Of a stretch of DNA of 12,571 nucleotides, positions 1-6,437 are shown piece after piece. The stretch is from FEN-1191 sp049508555 (GTDB taxonomy: Bacteria; Pseudomonadota; Gammaproteobacteria; Steroidobacterales; Steroidobacteraceae). The first letter of the stretch is position 1, and every line of letters begins with the position of its first letter. The notes under the pieces are model-generated. The model searched no databases. It worked only from the letters and a program-made list of their open reading frames with translations, and was not told the origin of the DNA. A program made the position numbers and the translations under genes. The stretch lies in contig JBELAR010000062.1 in assembly GCA_049508555.1 (NCBI GenBank), positions 1 through 12,571 on the forward strand. Reading direction: 5' to 3'.

Positions 1-102
1 GATCAGCAGTTGGAATGGCGTGTTGAAGAGCAGCTCGCCTCGGGGCTGCGGATTGGCCGCACGCAGATGGATGAAAATCTGGCGGCAGCGCGCCGGACTC
101 AT
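1..102 (-). CDS. nth: Endonuclease III, N-terminal fragment (runs off the window edge)
   Basis: Endonuclease III is a [4Fe-4S] base-excision-repair DNA glycosylase/AP lyase that removes oxidised pyrimidines. Only the first 34 codons are visible, reading from the ATG at 102 down to base 1. The peptide starts MSPARCRQIFIHLRAANP and ends LLFNTPFQLLI. This matches the known Nth N-terminus, where a short helix is followed by a Leu-Arg-x-x-Asn-Pro stretch and then a (S/T)PF(E/Q)LLI motif. The catalytic Lys/Asp and the cluster cysteines lie outside the window. The start codon overlaps the stop of the upstream ferredoxin gene as ATGA (99-102), so translational coupling is likely. Identification rests on this N-terminal pattern and on the family's recurring position beside rnf genes. 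The fragment is too short for a domain-level check. Confidence 0.85.
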   Translation of the reverse strand, partial: MSPARCRQIFIHLRAANPQPRGELLFNTPFQLLI

Positions 103-680
103 CGCCGCGATGACGCCAGGGCGGCGCGCTTGCGCTCGGCGAGCAGCCGCTCGCGTTCGAGTCCGGCGCGCCGGTCACGGCTGCGATGCCGCTCGAAGCG
201 CGCGCGGTTGGACGCTGCGTCCGGTGCGCTCTGATCGGCCGTGCGCGGCAGTATCCGGATACAGTCGACCGGGCAGGCCGCGACGCACAGCTCGCAACCC
301 GTGCATTCATCGCCGAGTACCGTGTGCAGAAAATGCTGAGCGCCGAGAATGGCATCGACCGGGCATACCGGCAGGCAGCGCGCACAACCGATGCAAGCCT
401 CGGCCTCGATCCACGCCACGGCCGCGGGCTGCTCCCTGCCGCAGTGCGCATCAAGGGGTAACACCGGGCAGTCCATGAGTGATGCCAATGCGGCGATGCC
501 CGCGGCGCCGCCCGGCGGGCAGCGGTTGATCGGCGCCTCGCCCCGAGCGATGGCCTGTGCGTAGGGCAGGCAGGCCTCGAAACCGCAACGGGTGCACTGC
601 GTCTGCGGCAGCAGCGCGTCGATGCGCTCGGCCAGCTCGGCGAGTTGCGTGGCCGCCGCCGGCGGCAAGTTGGGCTTCAA
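99..680 (-). CDS. rnfB: RnfB-type ferredoxin (Fes domain plus two [4Fe-4S] clusters), no membrane anchor
   Basis: This is a 193-aa electron-transfer protein of the RnfB/RsxB family. A Fes-type [4Fe-4S] motif uses C29, C32, C37 and C54 (CTRCGFEACLPYAQAI, then RCPPGG). Two bacterial ferredoxin motifs follow, C96/C99/C102/C106 and C126/C129/C132/C136, each ending in CPVD. The C-terminal 45 residues are Arg-rich and charged. Canonical RnfB starts with a membrane helix; here the protein begins almost directly at the Fes domain and should be soluble. No other rnf subunit is in the window, so it is an orphan rather than part of a visible Rnf complex. The start is a TTG at 680 with no clear ribosome-binding site. 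The spacing to the Fes motif fits anchor-less relatives from xanthomonads, but an internal TTG a few codons later is possible. The upstream lipoprotein stops 10 nt before it and nth overlaps its stop, so the three genes are probably co-transcribed. An electron route to Nth or other Fe-S proteins is only inference. Confidence 0.85.
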   Translation of the reverse strand: MKPNLPPAAATQLAELAERIDALLPQTQCTRCGFEACLPYAQAIARGEAPINRCPPGGAAGIAALASLMDCPVLPLDAHCGREQPAAVAWIEAEACIGCARCLPVCPVDAILGAQHFLHTVLGDECTGCELCVAACPVDCIRILPRTADQSAPDAASNRARFERHRSRDRRAGLERERLLAERKRAALASSRR

Positions 681-690
681 GGTCGCTGGC

Positions 691-1335
691 TCAAGCGTGC
701 TTGCCGGCCAGGATGCCTTGCTGGATGAGCGCGGGTACCAGTACGTGACCGATCTCCTCGGTCGTGTGGCTCGTCGATCTCACATCGATGCTGCGCGTGA
801 TGCCCGTCCAGATCAACTTCCCACCTGCAGCGTCAACGGTAAACACATCCGTCTGATAATCCGTGCGATGCTCGCTCTCGACGTAGCCCGGGCCGTAGAC
901 GTCGCCCCAATAGCCATAATAGCGCCAGCGCCAGCCGATACCGATCCCCACGTATCCCGGCACCCAGTAGTTGCGCCGGCTGGCGGCGACGAAGTGCGTG
1001 GCCAGCACGCCATCGAAGCCCTCGCGGCCGGCCGTGCTGCCGAGCTCCTCGGCCGTGGGCGCCTTGCTGGGGAACAACCGGTAGGAGGCGGTCGAGTCGG
1101 TGCCCTGGCGAGCCAGTGCCGCAACCATGCCATCCTCCCAGACGCGTCGCGCGCCATCGTCCCTCTGTACCCCGACCACGAGCACTTTGTGCAGGGGCGG
1201 ACCGCTGAAGGAGGCGTCCTTCCAGTGATCGATCAACGAGGTGCTCACGCAGCCGGCCAGGCACAGCAGCCACGACATGCCCAGCAGTGCCTGGAGCGCA
1301 AGGGGGCGGGCTCGACTCAACTTAGAAGCATCCAT
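691..1335 (-). CDS. Uncharacterised outer-membrane lipoprotein with an aromatic/glycine-rich segment
   Basis: A 214-aa exported lipoprotein. Residues 1-28 form a signal peptide with a hydrophobic core, ending in the lipobox LAGC; C29 is the lipidated cysteine. Residue +2 is Val rather than Asp, which by the Lol rule predicts outer-membrane sorting. The mature part starts STSLIDHWKDASFSG and resembles small gammaproteobacterial lipoproteins related to DUF4136. It then has a Rossmann-like strand (KVLVVGV, 50-56) and an aromatic and glycine-rich stretch at about 122-152. I do not recognise a specific function. The ATG at 1335 was chosen over longer in-frame starts because the lipobox sits at the right distance and an AGGAG (minus strand, 1345-1349) lies 9 nt upstream. 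Only 62 bp separate it from the divergent rhomboid start. A weak -35/-10 pair (4/6 matches each, 17-bp spacer, 1380-1408) may drive it. The rnfB-like gene follows after 10 nt. Confidence 0.8.
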   Translation of the reverse strand: MDASKLSRARPLALQALLGMSWLLCLAGCVSTSLIDHWKDASFSGPPLHKVLVVGVQRDDGARRVWEDGMVAALARQGTDSTASYRLFPSKAPTAEELGSTAGREGFDGVLATHFVAASRRNYWVPGYVGIGIGWRWRYYGYWGDVYGPGYVESEHRTDYQTDVFTVDAAGGKLIWTGITRSIDVRSTSHTTEEIGHVLVPALIQQGILAGKHA

Positions 1336-1397
1336 GGCAGGGCTCTCCTGATGGCAAAATGCCTCACGATGTCGATTCCATTGCACCGCGAGATGGC

Positions 1398-2024
1398 ATG
1401 TTTCGCAACCTGACGCCCGTCGTTCGGGCGATTCTCTACGCCAACTTGATCGTTTATGCCCTGGAATGGTTGACAGGCGGTGAACAGCTGCGTGCGCACT
1501 TCGCGCTCTGGCCCTGGGGCGCCGACCGGCTCTATGGCGCCCCGCCCTTCGAACTCTGGCAGGTCGTGACTTATGCCTTTTTGCACGATACGGCAAGCAT
1601 TTGGCATCTGCTCGGTAATATGTTTGCGCTCTACATGTTCGGTCCGGATGTGGAGCGTACGCTCGGCCCGCGTCGATTTTCACTGTATTACTTCAGTTGT
1701 GTCATCGGTGCCGCGCTGGCACAGCTCATCGTGGTGCAGATGTTCTCGCCGGGTCCCTACGAGACCATCGGCGCCTCGGGGGGCATCTTCGGACTGCTGC
1801 TGTTCTACGGCATGACCTTTCCGCACCGCCGTCTGCTGCTGCTGTTTCCGCCGGTGCCGATGCCCGCCTGGCTGTTCGTGACGCTCTACGGCATCCTGGA
1901 GCTGTCACTGGGGGTAACCGGCCGCATGCAGGGCGTCGCTCACTTTGCACACCTGGGCGGCATGGCGAGCGGCTTCCTGCTGATCATGTACTGGCGCCGC
2001 CCCCGTGCCGGCGGCATCAGGTGA
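1398..2024 (+). CDS. Rhomboid-family intramembrane serine protease
   Basis: A 208-aa, six-helix-type integral membrane protease that cleaves transmembrane segments within the bilayer. The rhomboid landmarks are all present. HLLGNMFALYMFG at 70-82 has the conserved His70 and Asn74 of helix 2, which form the oxyanion region. GASGG at 125-129 carries the nucleophile Ser127. AHFAHLGG at 181-188 gives the catalytic His182. Both dyad residues are intact, so it should be active. It lacks the cytoplasmic N-terminal domain of E. coli GlpG and starts directly with the first helix (TPVVRAILYANLIVYAL). An in-frame ATG lies 13 codons upstream at 1359, but MFRNLTPVV matches the usual family start, so 1398 is preferred; the ribosome-binding site is weak for both. 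The substrate is unknown. The 3' end overlaps the convergent metG stop by 8 bp, leaving no room for a separate terminator. Confidence 0.93.
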   Translation: MFRNLTPVVRAILYANLIVYALEWLTGGEQLRAHFALWPWGADRLYGAPPFELWQVVTYAFLHDTASIWHLLGNMFALYMFGPDVERTLGPRRFSLYYFSCVIGAALAQLIVVQMFSPGPYETIGASGGIFGLLLFYGMTFPHRRLLLLFPPVPMPAWLFVTLYGILELSLGVTGRMQGVAHFAHLGGMASGFLLIMYWRRPRAGGIR

Positions 2025-4017
2025 CCTTCATGCCCGGTAGCGCGCCGGTATCGGCCGTGAGCAGGAACACCGCCGAATCCTGCTCGCCGCTGGCGCACAA
2101 CACCATGCCCTGCGAGACGCCGAAGCGCATCTTTCGCGGTGCCAGATTGGCGACGAGAATCACGGAGCGGCCGAGCAGTTGTTCGGGCGCATAAGCCGCG
2201 CGGATTCCCGAGAACACGGTGCGCTGCTCGCCGCCGAGATCGAGCGTGAGCTGCAACAGCTTGTCCGAACCTTGCACGAGCGATGCCTGCGCCACGCGCG
2301 CCACGCGCAGGTCGAGCTTGGCAAAATCCTCGATGCTGATATTCGCCACGGGCACGGGCGCTGGCGCTGGCTTTGGATCGGCAGGGGCCGCGTCCGGCTG
2401 GACCAGCGCCGCCACCGCGGCGGGATCCAGGCGCGTCGCCAGCGCCGCGTACGGCGCCACCGCGCTACCCAGCAATGGTGTCGCGACCGCTGACCAGTCG
2501 TCGAAGCGCGTGCCGAGGAACGTGGCCGCGGCCTGCGCCATGCGCGGCAGCACGGGTGCCAGACAGCTCATCAGCACGCGGAACAGATTCAGACCCTGCG
2601 TGGCGATCGCTCGCACCTCATCGGCCCGCGCCGGCTGCTTCGCCAGTGCCCAGGGCTTGTGCTGGTCCACATAACGGTTGGCACGGTCGGCCAGGTCCAT
2701 GATCTCGCGTATGGCCGCGGCGTATTCGCGCCTCTCGTAAAGGGCGGCGATCGGCTCTGCGGCCGCGGTGAACTGGGCGTACAGCTCTGGATCGGGCAGC
2801 ACAGGGGCGAGCCGCCCGCCGCCGCGCTCGATGAAGCCGGCACAGCGGCTGGCGATGTTGACCAGTTTGCCGATCAGGTCGGAATTGGTGCGGGCGACGA
2901 AGTCGCCCAGATTGAAATCGATGTCCTCGATGCCGCTGCTCAGCTTGGCCGCGAAGTAATAGCGCAATGGCTCGGGCGGCAGGCGCTCCAGATAGCGCTG
3001 GGCCGTGACGAACGTGCCGCGCGATTTCGACATCTTCTGGCCGTTCACGGTCAGAAAACCATGGGCGTACACCGCCGTGGGGCGCCGCAGGCGTGCGCCA
3101 TAGAGCACGGCAGGCCAGAACAATGTATGGAAGTAGCTGATGTCCTTGCCGATGAAATGGTACAGCTCGGTCGCGCTCTCGGAGCCCCAGTACTCCTCGA
3201 ATGAGTCGCCGTGCGCGGCGCGCCAGGCCTCGAAGCTCGCGATATAGCCGATGGGAGCATCGAACCAGACGTAGAAGTATTTGCCCGGAGCGTCCGGCAC
3301 TTCGATGCCGAAATACGGCGCGTCGCGCGAGATGTCCCAGTCCTGCAACCCGGCCTCGAACCACTCGGCGAGTTTCGCCCGCACGGCGGGCTGCAGGCTG
3401 CTGCCGGCGACGTATTCGCGCAGCATGGATTCGAAGGCGCCGAGAGTGAAGAACAGGTGATCCGATTCGCGCCAGACGGGCTTGGTTCCGGTCACGGTCG
3501 ATACCGGATCGATCAGGTCCGCCGGCGTGTAGGTCGAACCGCAGACCTCACAGCTATCCCCATACTGATCCGGGGATTTGCAGCGCGGACAGGTGCCACG
3601 CACATAGCGATCCGGCAGGAACATATGCGCCTGCTCGTCATAGGCCTGGCGCACCGCACGGCGCGTGATGGCGCCGGCCGCGCTCAGCGTCTGGTACAAG
3701 CTGCGCGTGAAATGCGTGTTCTCGGCCGAATGCGTCGAATGGAACTGATCGAACTCGATCAGGAAGCCTCGGTAATCGCGCCGGTGCTCCTCGGCGCTGC
3801 GGGCGATCAGGGCTTCGGGCGTGATGCCCTCCTGGCCCGCGCGAATCATGATGGGCGTGCCGTGCGCGTCCTCGGCGCAGCAATAGATGCATTGCTGGCC
3901 GCGCTGCCTCTGAAAGCGCACCCAGATGTCGGTCTGCACGGCCTCGATGATGTGGCCCAGATGCAGCGGGCCATTGGCGTAGGGCAGTGCGCTGGTGACG
4001 AGAATTTTGCGGGGCAT
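2017..4017 (-). CDS. metG: Methionine--tRNA ligase with C-terminal tRNA-binding domain
   Basis: Charges tRNA-Met with methionine in the cytoplasm. The 666-aa protein is close to the usual gammaproteobacterial length (about 676). The class I catalytic domain has the HIGH-type signature HLGH at 19-22 and KMSKS at 328-332. The zinc-binding insert has C143, C146, C156 and C159. A helical anticodon-binding domain follows to about 535, then an Ala/Pro-rich linker (541-557), then an EMAPII/OB-fold tRNA-binding domain (about 562-666, with IEDFAKLDLRVARV and RKMRFGVSQGM). The ATG at 4017 is preferred over a TTG two codons upstream because MPRKILVTSALPYANG is the standard start. It lies 54 bp downstream of the second PilT-like gene, on the same strand. 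It could be read through from that operon, but it also has its own candidate promoter at 4051-4059. Nothing is missing or truncated. Confidence 0.97.
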   Translation of the reverse strand: MPRKILVTSALPYANGPLHLGHIIEAVQTDIWVRFQRQRGQQCIYCCAEDAHGTPIMIRAGQEGITPEALIARSAEEHRRDYRGFLIEFDQFHSTHSAENTHFTRSLYQTLSAAGAITRRAVRQAYDEQAHMFLPDRYVRGTCPRCKSPDQYGDSCEVCGSTYTPADLIDPVSTVTGTKPVWRESDHLFFTLGAFESMLREYVAGSSLQPAVRAKLAEWFEAGLQDWDISRDAPYFGIEVPDAPGKYFYVWFDAPIGYIASFEAWRAAHGDSFEEYWGSESATELYHFIGKDISYFHTLFWPAVLYGARLRRPTAVYAHGFLTVNGQKMSKSRGTFVTAQRYLERLPPEPLRYYFAAKLSSGIEDIDFNLGDFVARTNSDLIGKLVNIASRCAGFIERGGGRLAPVLPDPELYAQFTAAAEPIAALYERREYAAAIREIMDLADRANRYVDQHKPWALAKQPARADEVRAIATQGLNLFRVLMSCLAPVLPRMAQAAATFLGTRFDDWSAVATPLLGSAVAPYAALATRLDPAAVAALVQPDAAPADPKPAPAPVPVANISIEDFAKLDLRVARVAQASLVQGSDKLLQLTLDLGGEQRTVFSGIRAAYAPEQLLGRSVILVANLAPRKMRFGVSQGMVLCASGEQDSAVFLLTADTGALPGMKVT

Positions 4018-4050
4018 GGACAACGCCGGGCGAGGTAACTTGAGCCGGCT

Positions 4051-4059
4051 ATTATCGCA
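4051..4059 (-). promoter_or_regulatory. Candidate extended -10 promoter element for metG
   Basis: On the minus strand the gap between the PilT-like gene and metG reads TGCGATAAT. This is a TGn extension followed by GATAAT, 5/6 to the sigma-70 -10 consensus, inside an otherwise GC-rich stretch. A start about 7 nt downstream would give a leader of roughly 27 nt before the metG ATG. No convincing -35 box is seen at 16-18 bp, which is tolerated for extended -10 promoters. It would let metG be expressed independently of the kinase/ATPase block. Confidence 0.4.
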
Positions 4060-4071
4060 TGCAGCGCCGAC

Positions 4072-5133
4072 TCAGTGCTGATCCTTGAGCGGCTCGAAGC
4101 GGGCCTTGTTGATGCCCTTCTTGTAGGCCTCGGCGCCGTTGACCACGCCGGCGTCGAGCAGCAGCTGGATCGCGCTGTCCATGGTGCGCATGCCGTAGGC
4201 GCCGCCGGCCTGCATGGTGTTCTCGAGCTGATCGAGCTTGCCCTGGCGGATCAGGTTGGCGGTCGCGGCGGTGTTGATCAGTATCTCGAGCGCCGCGGCG
4301 CGGCCGTTGCCATCGGCTTTGCGCAGCAACTGCTGCGATATGACGCCGCGCAGCGAAGTCGACAGCATGGTGCGCACGTGCGACTGTTTGTCGGACGGAA
4401 AGGCGTTGACCATGCGATCGACGGTCTGCGCCGCGCCATTGGTATGCAGCGTGCCCATGACCAGAATGCCCATCTCGGCGGCCGTCACGGCAATACTCAT
4501 GGTCTCCAGATCGCGCAGCTCACCGATCAAGATCACGTCCGGGTCCTCGCGCAATGCGGAGTGCAGGGCGGCCGCGAAGCTCGGGGAGTGCACGCCGATC
4601 TCACGCTGGCTGATCAGGCATTTCTGTCGCGTATGCACGAATTCGATTGGGTCCTCGACCGTGAGAATGTGTCCCTTGATGCGCTTGTTGATGTCATCGA
4701 TCATCGCGGCGAGCGAAGTCGACTTGCCCGAACCGGTTTTGCCGGTCACGAGGATCAGGCCGTTGTTGGCCCGGCAGAGCGTGCGCACCGCGGGCGGCAT
4801 ATCGAGCTGATCGAGCGTCAGTGCCTGTGAGGGTATCGCCCGGAATACCGCGCCCATGCCGTTGAGCTGGCGCATGACATTGACGCGAAATCTGCCTTTG
4901 CCCTCGAGCGTGTAGGCGAAATCCGCGCCATCCTTGCTCTCGAAGCGCTCGATGGCCTTCTTGGAGAGAATCTCGTAGAGATTTGCCTTGACCAGCTCCG
5001 CCGTCAGGATCTCGGTGCGCAGCGGCGAGAGCTCGCCGTGCAAGCGGATTCGCGGCGGGTCGCCGGCAATGAAGTGCAGATCCGAGCCACGGCGGCGAAT
5101 CAGCTCTTCGAGAAACTGATCGATTTGCGCCAT
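4072..5133 (-). CDS. PilT/PilU-family type IV pilus ATPase, paralogue B (atypical His box)
   Basis: A 353-aa cytoplasmic hexameric secretion-type ATPase. Family members power retraction of type IV pili or tune it as accessory motors. An N-terminal PAS-like domain (about 1-110) precedes the RecA-like core. The core has Walker A GKTGSGKST (131-139), Asp box VEDPIEFVH (159-167), Walker B DPDVILIGELRD (197-208, with catalytic-type Glu205) and a His box at 217-231. The His box reads TAAEMGILVMGTLHT. The first conserved histidine (223) is Ile and Thr221 is Met, whereas the second, His230, is kept. The retraction-associated region retains ANLIRQGK at 292-299, similar to the AIRNLIRE motif of PilT. 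The C-terminal helix (GGAYGMRTMDSAI) is PilT-like. The ATG at 5133 is 11 nt past the paralogue A stop, so the two are co-expressed. No pilin, PilB or PilM-Q gene is in the window, so the assignment to pilus retraction is by family only. Confidence 0.88.
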   Translation of the reverse strand: MAQIDQFLEELIRRRGSDLHFIAGDPPRIRLHGELSPLRTEILTAELVKANLYEILSKKAIERFESKDGADFAYTLEGKGRFRVNVMRQLNGMGAVFRAIPSQALTLDQLDMPPAVRTLCRANNGLILVTGKTGSGKSTSLAAMIDDINKRIKGHILTVEDPIEFVHTRQKCLISQREIGVHSPSFAAALHSALREDPDVILIGELRDLETMSIAVTAAEMGILVMGTLHTNGAAQTVDRMVNAFPSDKQSHVRTMLSTSLRGVISQQLLRKADGNGRAAALEILINTAATANLIRQGKLDQLENTMQAGGAYGMRTMDSAIQLLLDAGVVNGAEAYKKGINKARFEPLKDQH

Positions 5134-5144
5134 CGCCGCTCTGC

Positions 5145-6254
5145 TCAGCCGCCGGTCGGCTGGATGGTGGTGCTCTCCAGCCGCGGCATCAGGCCGGTGT
5201 CGGTCGCGAACTTCTGGAACATGCGCTTGTCGCTGGCGTAGGCGTAGGCATCGTCCGGATCGATCTCGCGCGCATTGAGCGCGTGCTGCAGCGCCTGATC
5301 GAACAACTGCATGCCAAAATCGCGCCCCATCTGCAGCTGGGTCGGAATCTGGTGCGTCTGATCGGTAGTGACCAGCTTGGCGATCGCCTTGGTCATGACC
5401 ATGACCTCGACGATTGCACGGCGGCTGCGGCCCTCGGCGCTGCGCACCAGGATCTGCGTGATCACGGCGAGCAGGCTCTGGGACAGAAAGCTCTTGGTCT
5501 GTTCGCGCTCCTCGGCCGGCAGCGCATCGATGAGCCGGTCGATGGTCTTCACGGCGCTCGTGGTGTGCAAGGTGCCGAGCACCAGGTGCCCGGTTTCGGC
5601 CGCGGTCATGGCCATGCGAATGGTCTCGGCATCGCGCAGCTCACCGACCAGGATCACATCGGGGTCCTCGCGCATGGCCGCGCGCACGCCTTCGGCGAAA
5701 CTCGGAATGTGCGTGCCCAGCTCGCGCTGGATGATCTGGCTGGATTTGCTGCGGTGGACGAATTCGATCGGATCCTCGAGGCTGATGATGTTGAGCCGGC
5801 GCGACTGGTTGAGCAGGTCGATCATGGCCGCGAGCGTGGTGGATTTTCCGGTGCCGGTGGAGCCGGTGACGAGGATCATGCCCTGGTGGTAATCGCACAG
5901 CTTGGTCACGATCGGCGGCAGCCCGAGCTTGGAGAGAGAGGGAATATCGGATGGGATCGCGCGGAAAGTTGCCCCGAGGCCGGTGTCCTTGCGGAACACG
6001 TTGACGCGAAAGCGGCCGCCCTCGGCCGAGACGTAGGAAAAATCCAGGTCATTGCCGCGGCGAAAATGGTCCGACTGATTCGGCGTGAGAATCTCCGTGA
6101 TGTAACCCTCGAGCTCGGTATCGCGCAGATCGCGGAACTTGATGGCCTCGAGGTCCCCGTGCTGGCGCACCATGGGAGGTACGCCCACCGCGAGATGGAT
6201 ATCCGAGCAGCCCTGCTGCGTGCCGAGTTTCAGGAACGCATCGATGCGTGCCAC
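5145..6254 (-). CDS. PilT/PilU-family type IV pilus ATPase, paralogue A
   Basis: A 369-aa ATPase of the same family as the gene 11 nt downstream. All core motifs are intact: Walker A GSTGTGKST (131-139), Asp box LEDPIEFVH (159-167), Walker B DPDVILVGELRD (197-208, Glu205) and a full His box TAAETGHLVLGTLHTT (217-232, His223 and His230). The region equivalent to PilT's AIRNLIRE motif has drifted to AIAKLVTTDQ (290-299), so it may not retract pili in the way PilT does. The C-terminus extends past the core (KRMFQKFATDTGLMPRLE, about 343-360), more like the extended tail of PilU proteins. The start is a GTG at 6254, supported by an AAGGA 9 nt upstream and by alignment with the MAQIDQFL start of paralogue B. 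It is preceded by a 183-bp gap after the kinase gene and may have its own promoter as well as readthrough. Whether to call it PilT or PilU cannot be settled from sequence alone. Confidence 0.88.
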   Translation of the reverse strand: MARIDAFLKLGTQQGCSDIHLAVGVPPMVRQHGDLEAIKFRDLRDTELEGYITEILTPNQSDHFRRGNDLDFSYVSAEGGRFRVNVFRKDTGLGATFRAIPSDIPSLSKLGLPPIVTKLCDYHQGMILVTGSTGTGKSTTLAAMIDLLNQSRRLNIISLEDPIEFVHRSKSSQIIQRELGTHIPSFAEGVRAAMREDPDVILVGELRDAETIRMAMTAAETGHLVLGTLHTTSAVKTIDRLIDALPAEEREQTKSFLSQSLLAVITQILVRSAEGRSRRAIVEVMVMTKAIAKLVTTDQTHQIPTQLQMGRDFGMQLFDQALQHALNAREIDPDDAYAYASDKRMFQKFATDTGLMPRLESTTIQPTGG

Positions 6255-6263
6255 GTCGCTTTA

Positions 6264-6268
6264 TCCTT
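6264..6268 (-). promoter_or_regulatory. Ribosome-binding site supporting the GTG start of PilT-like paralogue A
   Basis: AAGGA on the minus strand, 9 nt before the GTG at 6254. It is among the clearest Shine-Dalgarno sequences in the window. It decides in favour of the GTG, since there is no ATG nearby in that frame. Confidence 0.6.
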
Positions 6269-6319
6269 GACGGGTAGCCAGACGGGAGAGTCCGGGTGCT
6301 CGCTGTGTAACCCAAACCA

Positions 6320-6345
6320 TCGAGGCGGAGCAACGTCTCGAGGCG
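6320..6345. repeat. Short direct repeat in the kinase/ATPase gap
   Basis: The octamer TCGAGGCG occurs at 6320-6327 and again at 6338-6345, exactly 18 bp apart. It lies between a weak candidate promoter (6350-6377, minus) and the GTG of PilT-like paralogue A. Two half-sites on nearly the same DNA face could bind a regulator, but an octamer repeat in GC-rich DNA can also be chance. Confidence 0.3.
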
Positions 6346-6349
6346 TGAA

Positions 6350-6377
6350 ATTTGACCCAGTGCACGGAGTTTAGCAA
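6350..6377 (-). promoter_or_regulatory. Weak candidate promoter ahead of the PilT-like pair
   Basis: On the minus strand TTGCTA (6372-6377), 16 bp, then TCAAAT (6350-6355). Each box matches the sigma-70 consensus at 4 of 6 positions. It lies in an AT-richer island within the 183-bp gap between the kinase stop and the GTG at 6254. A start near 6343 would leave a leader of about 90 nt containing the direct repeat. The rest of the gap holds no open frame that looks coding and no clear Rho-independent terminator. Confidence 0.22.
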
Positions 6378-6437
6378 TTGTCGGGCTGCAACACCCGCAC
6401 TTGAGGCCACGTCGGCGCCTGCACCCCGGACGGAGTC

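Noticed and set aside
592..1413. 273-codon plus-strand frame opposite the lipoprotein gene
   Set aside because: The minus-strand lipoprotein has a clear signal peptide, lipobox and ribosome-binding site; the plus frame has none.
3211..4038. 275-codon plus-strand frame opposite metG
   Set aside because: It is antisense to the motif-complete metG catalytic domain and shows no domain of its own.
5283..6374. 363-codon plus-strand frame opposite PilT-like paralogue A
   Set aside because: It mirrors the codon structure of the ATPase gene. The translation is low-complexity (Gly/His/Asp/Leu-rich) with no domain.
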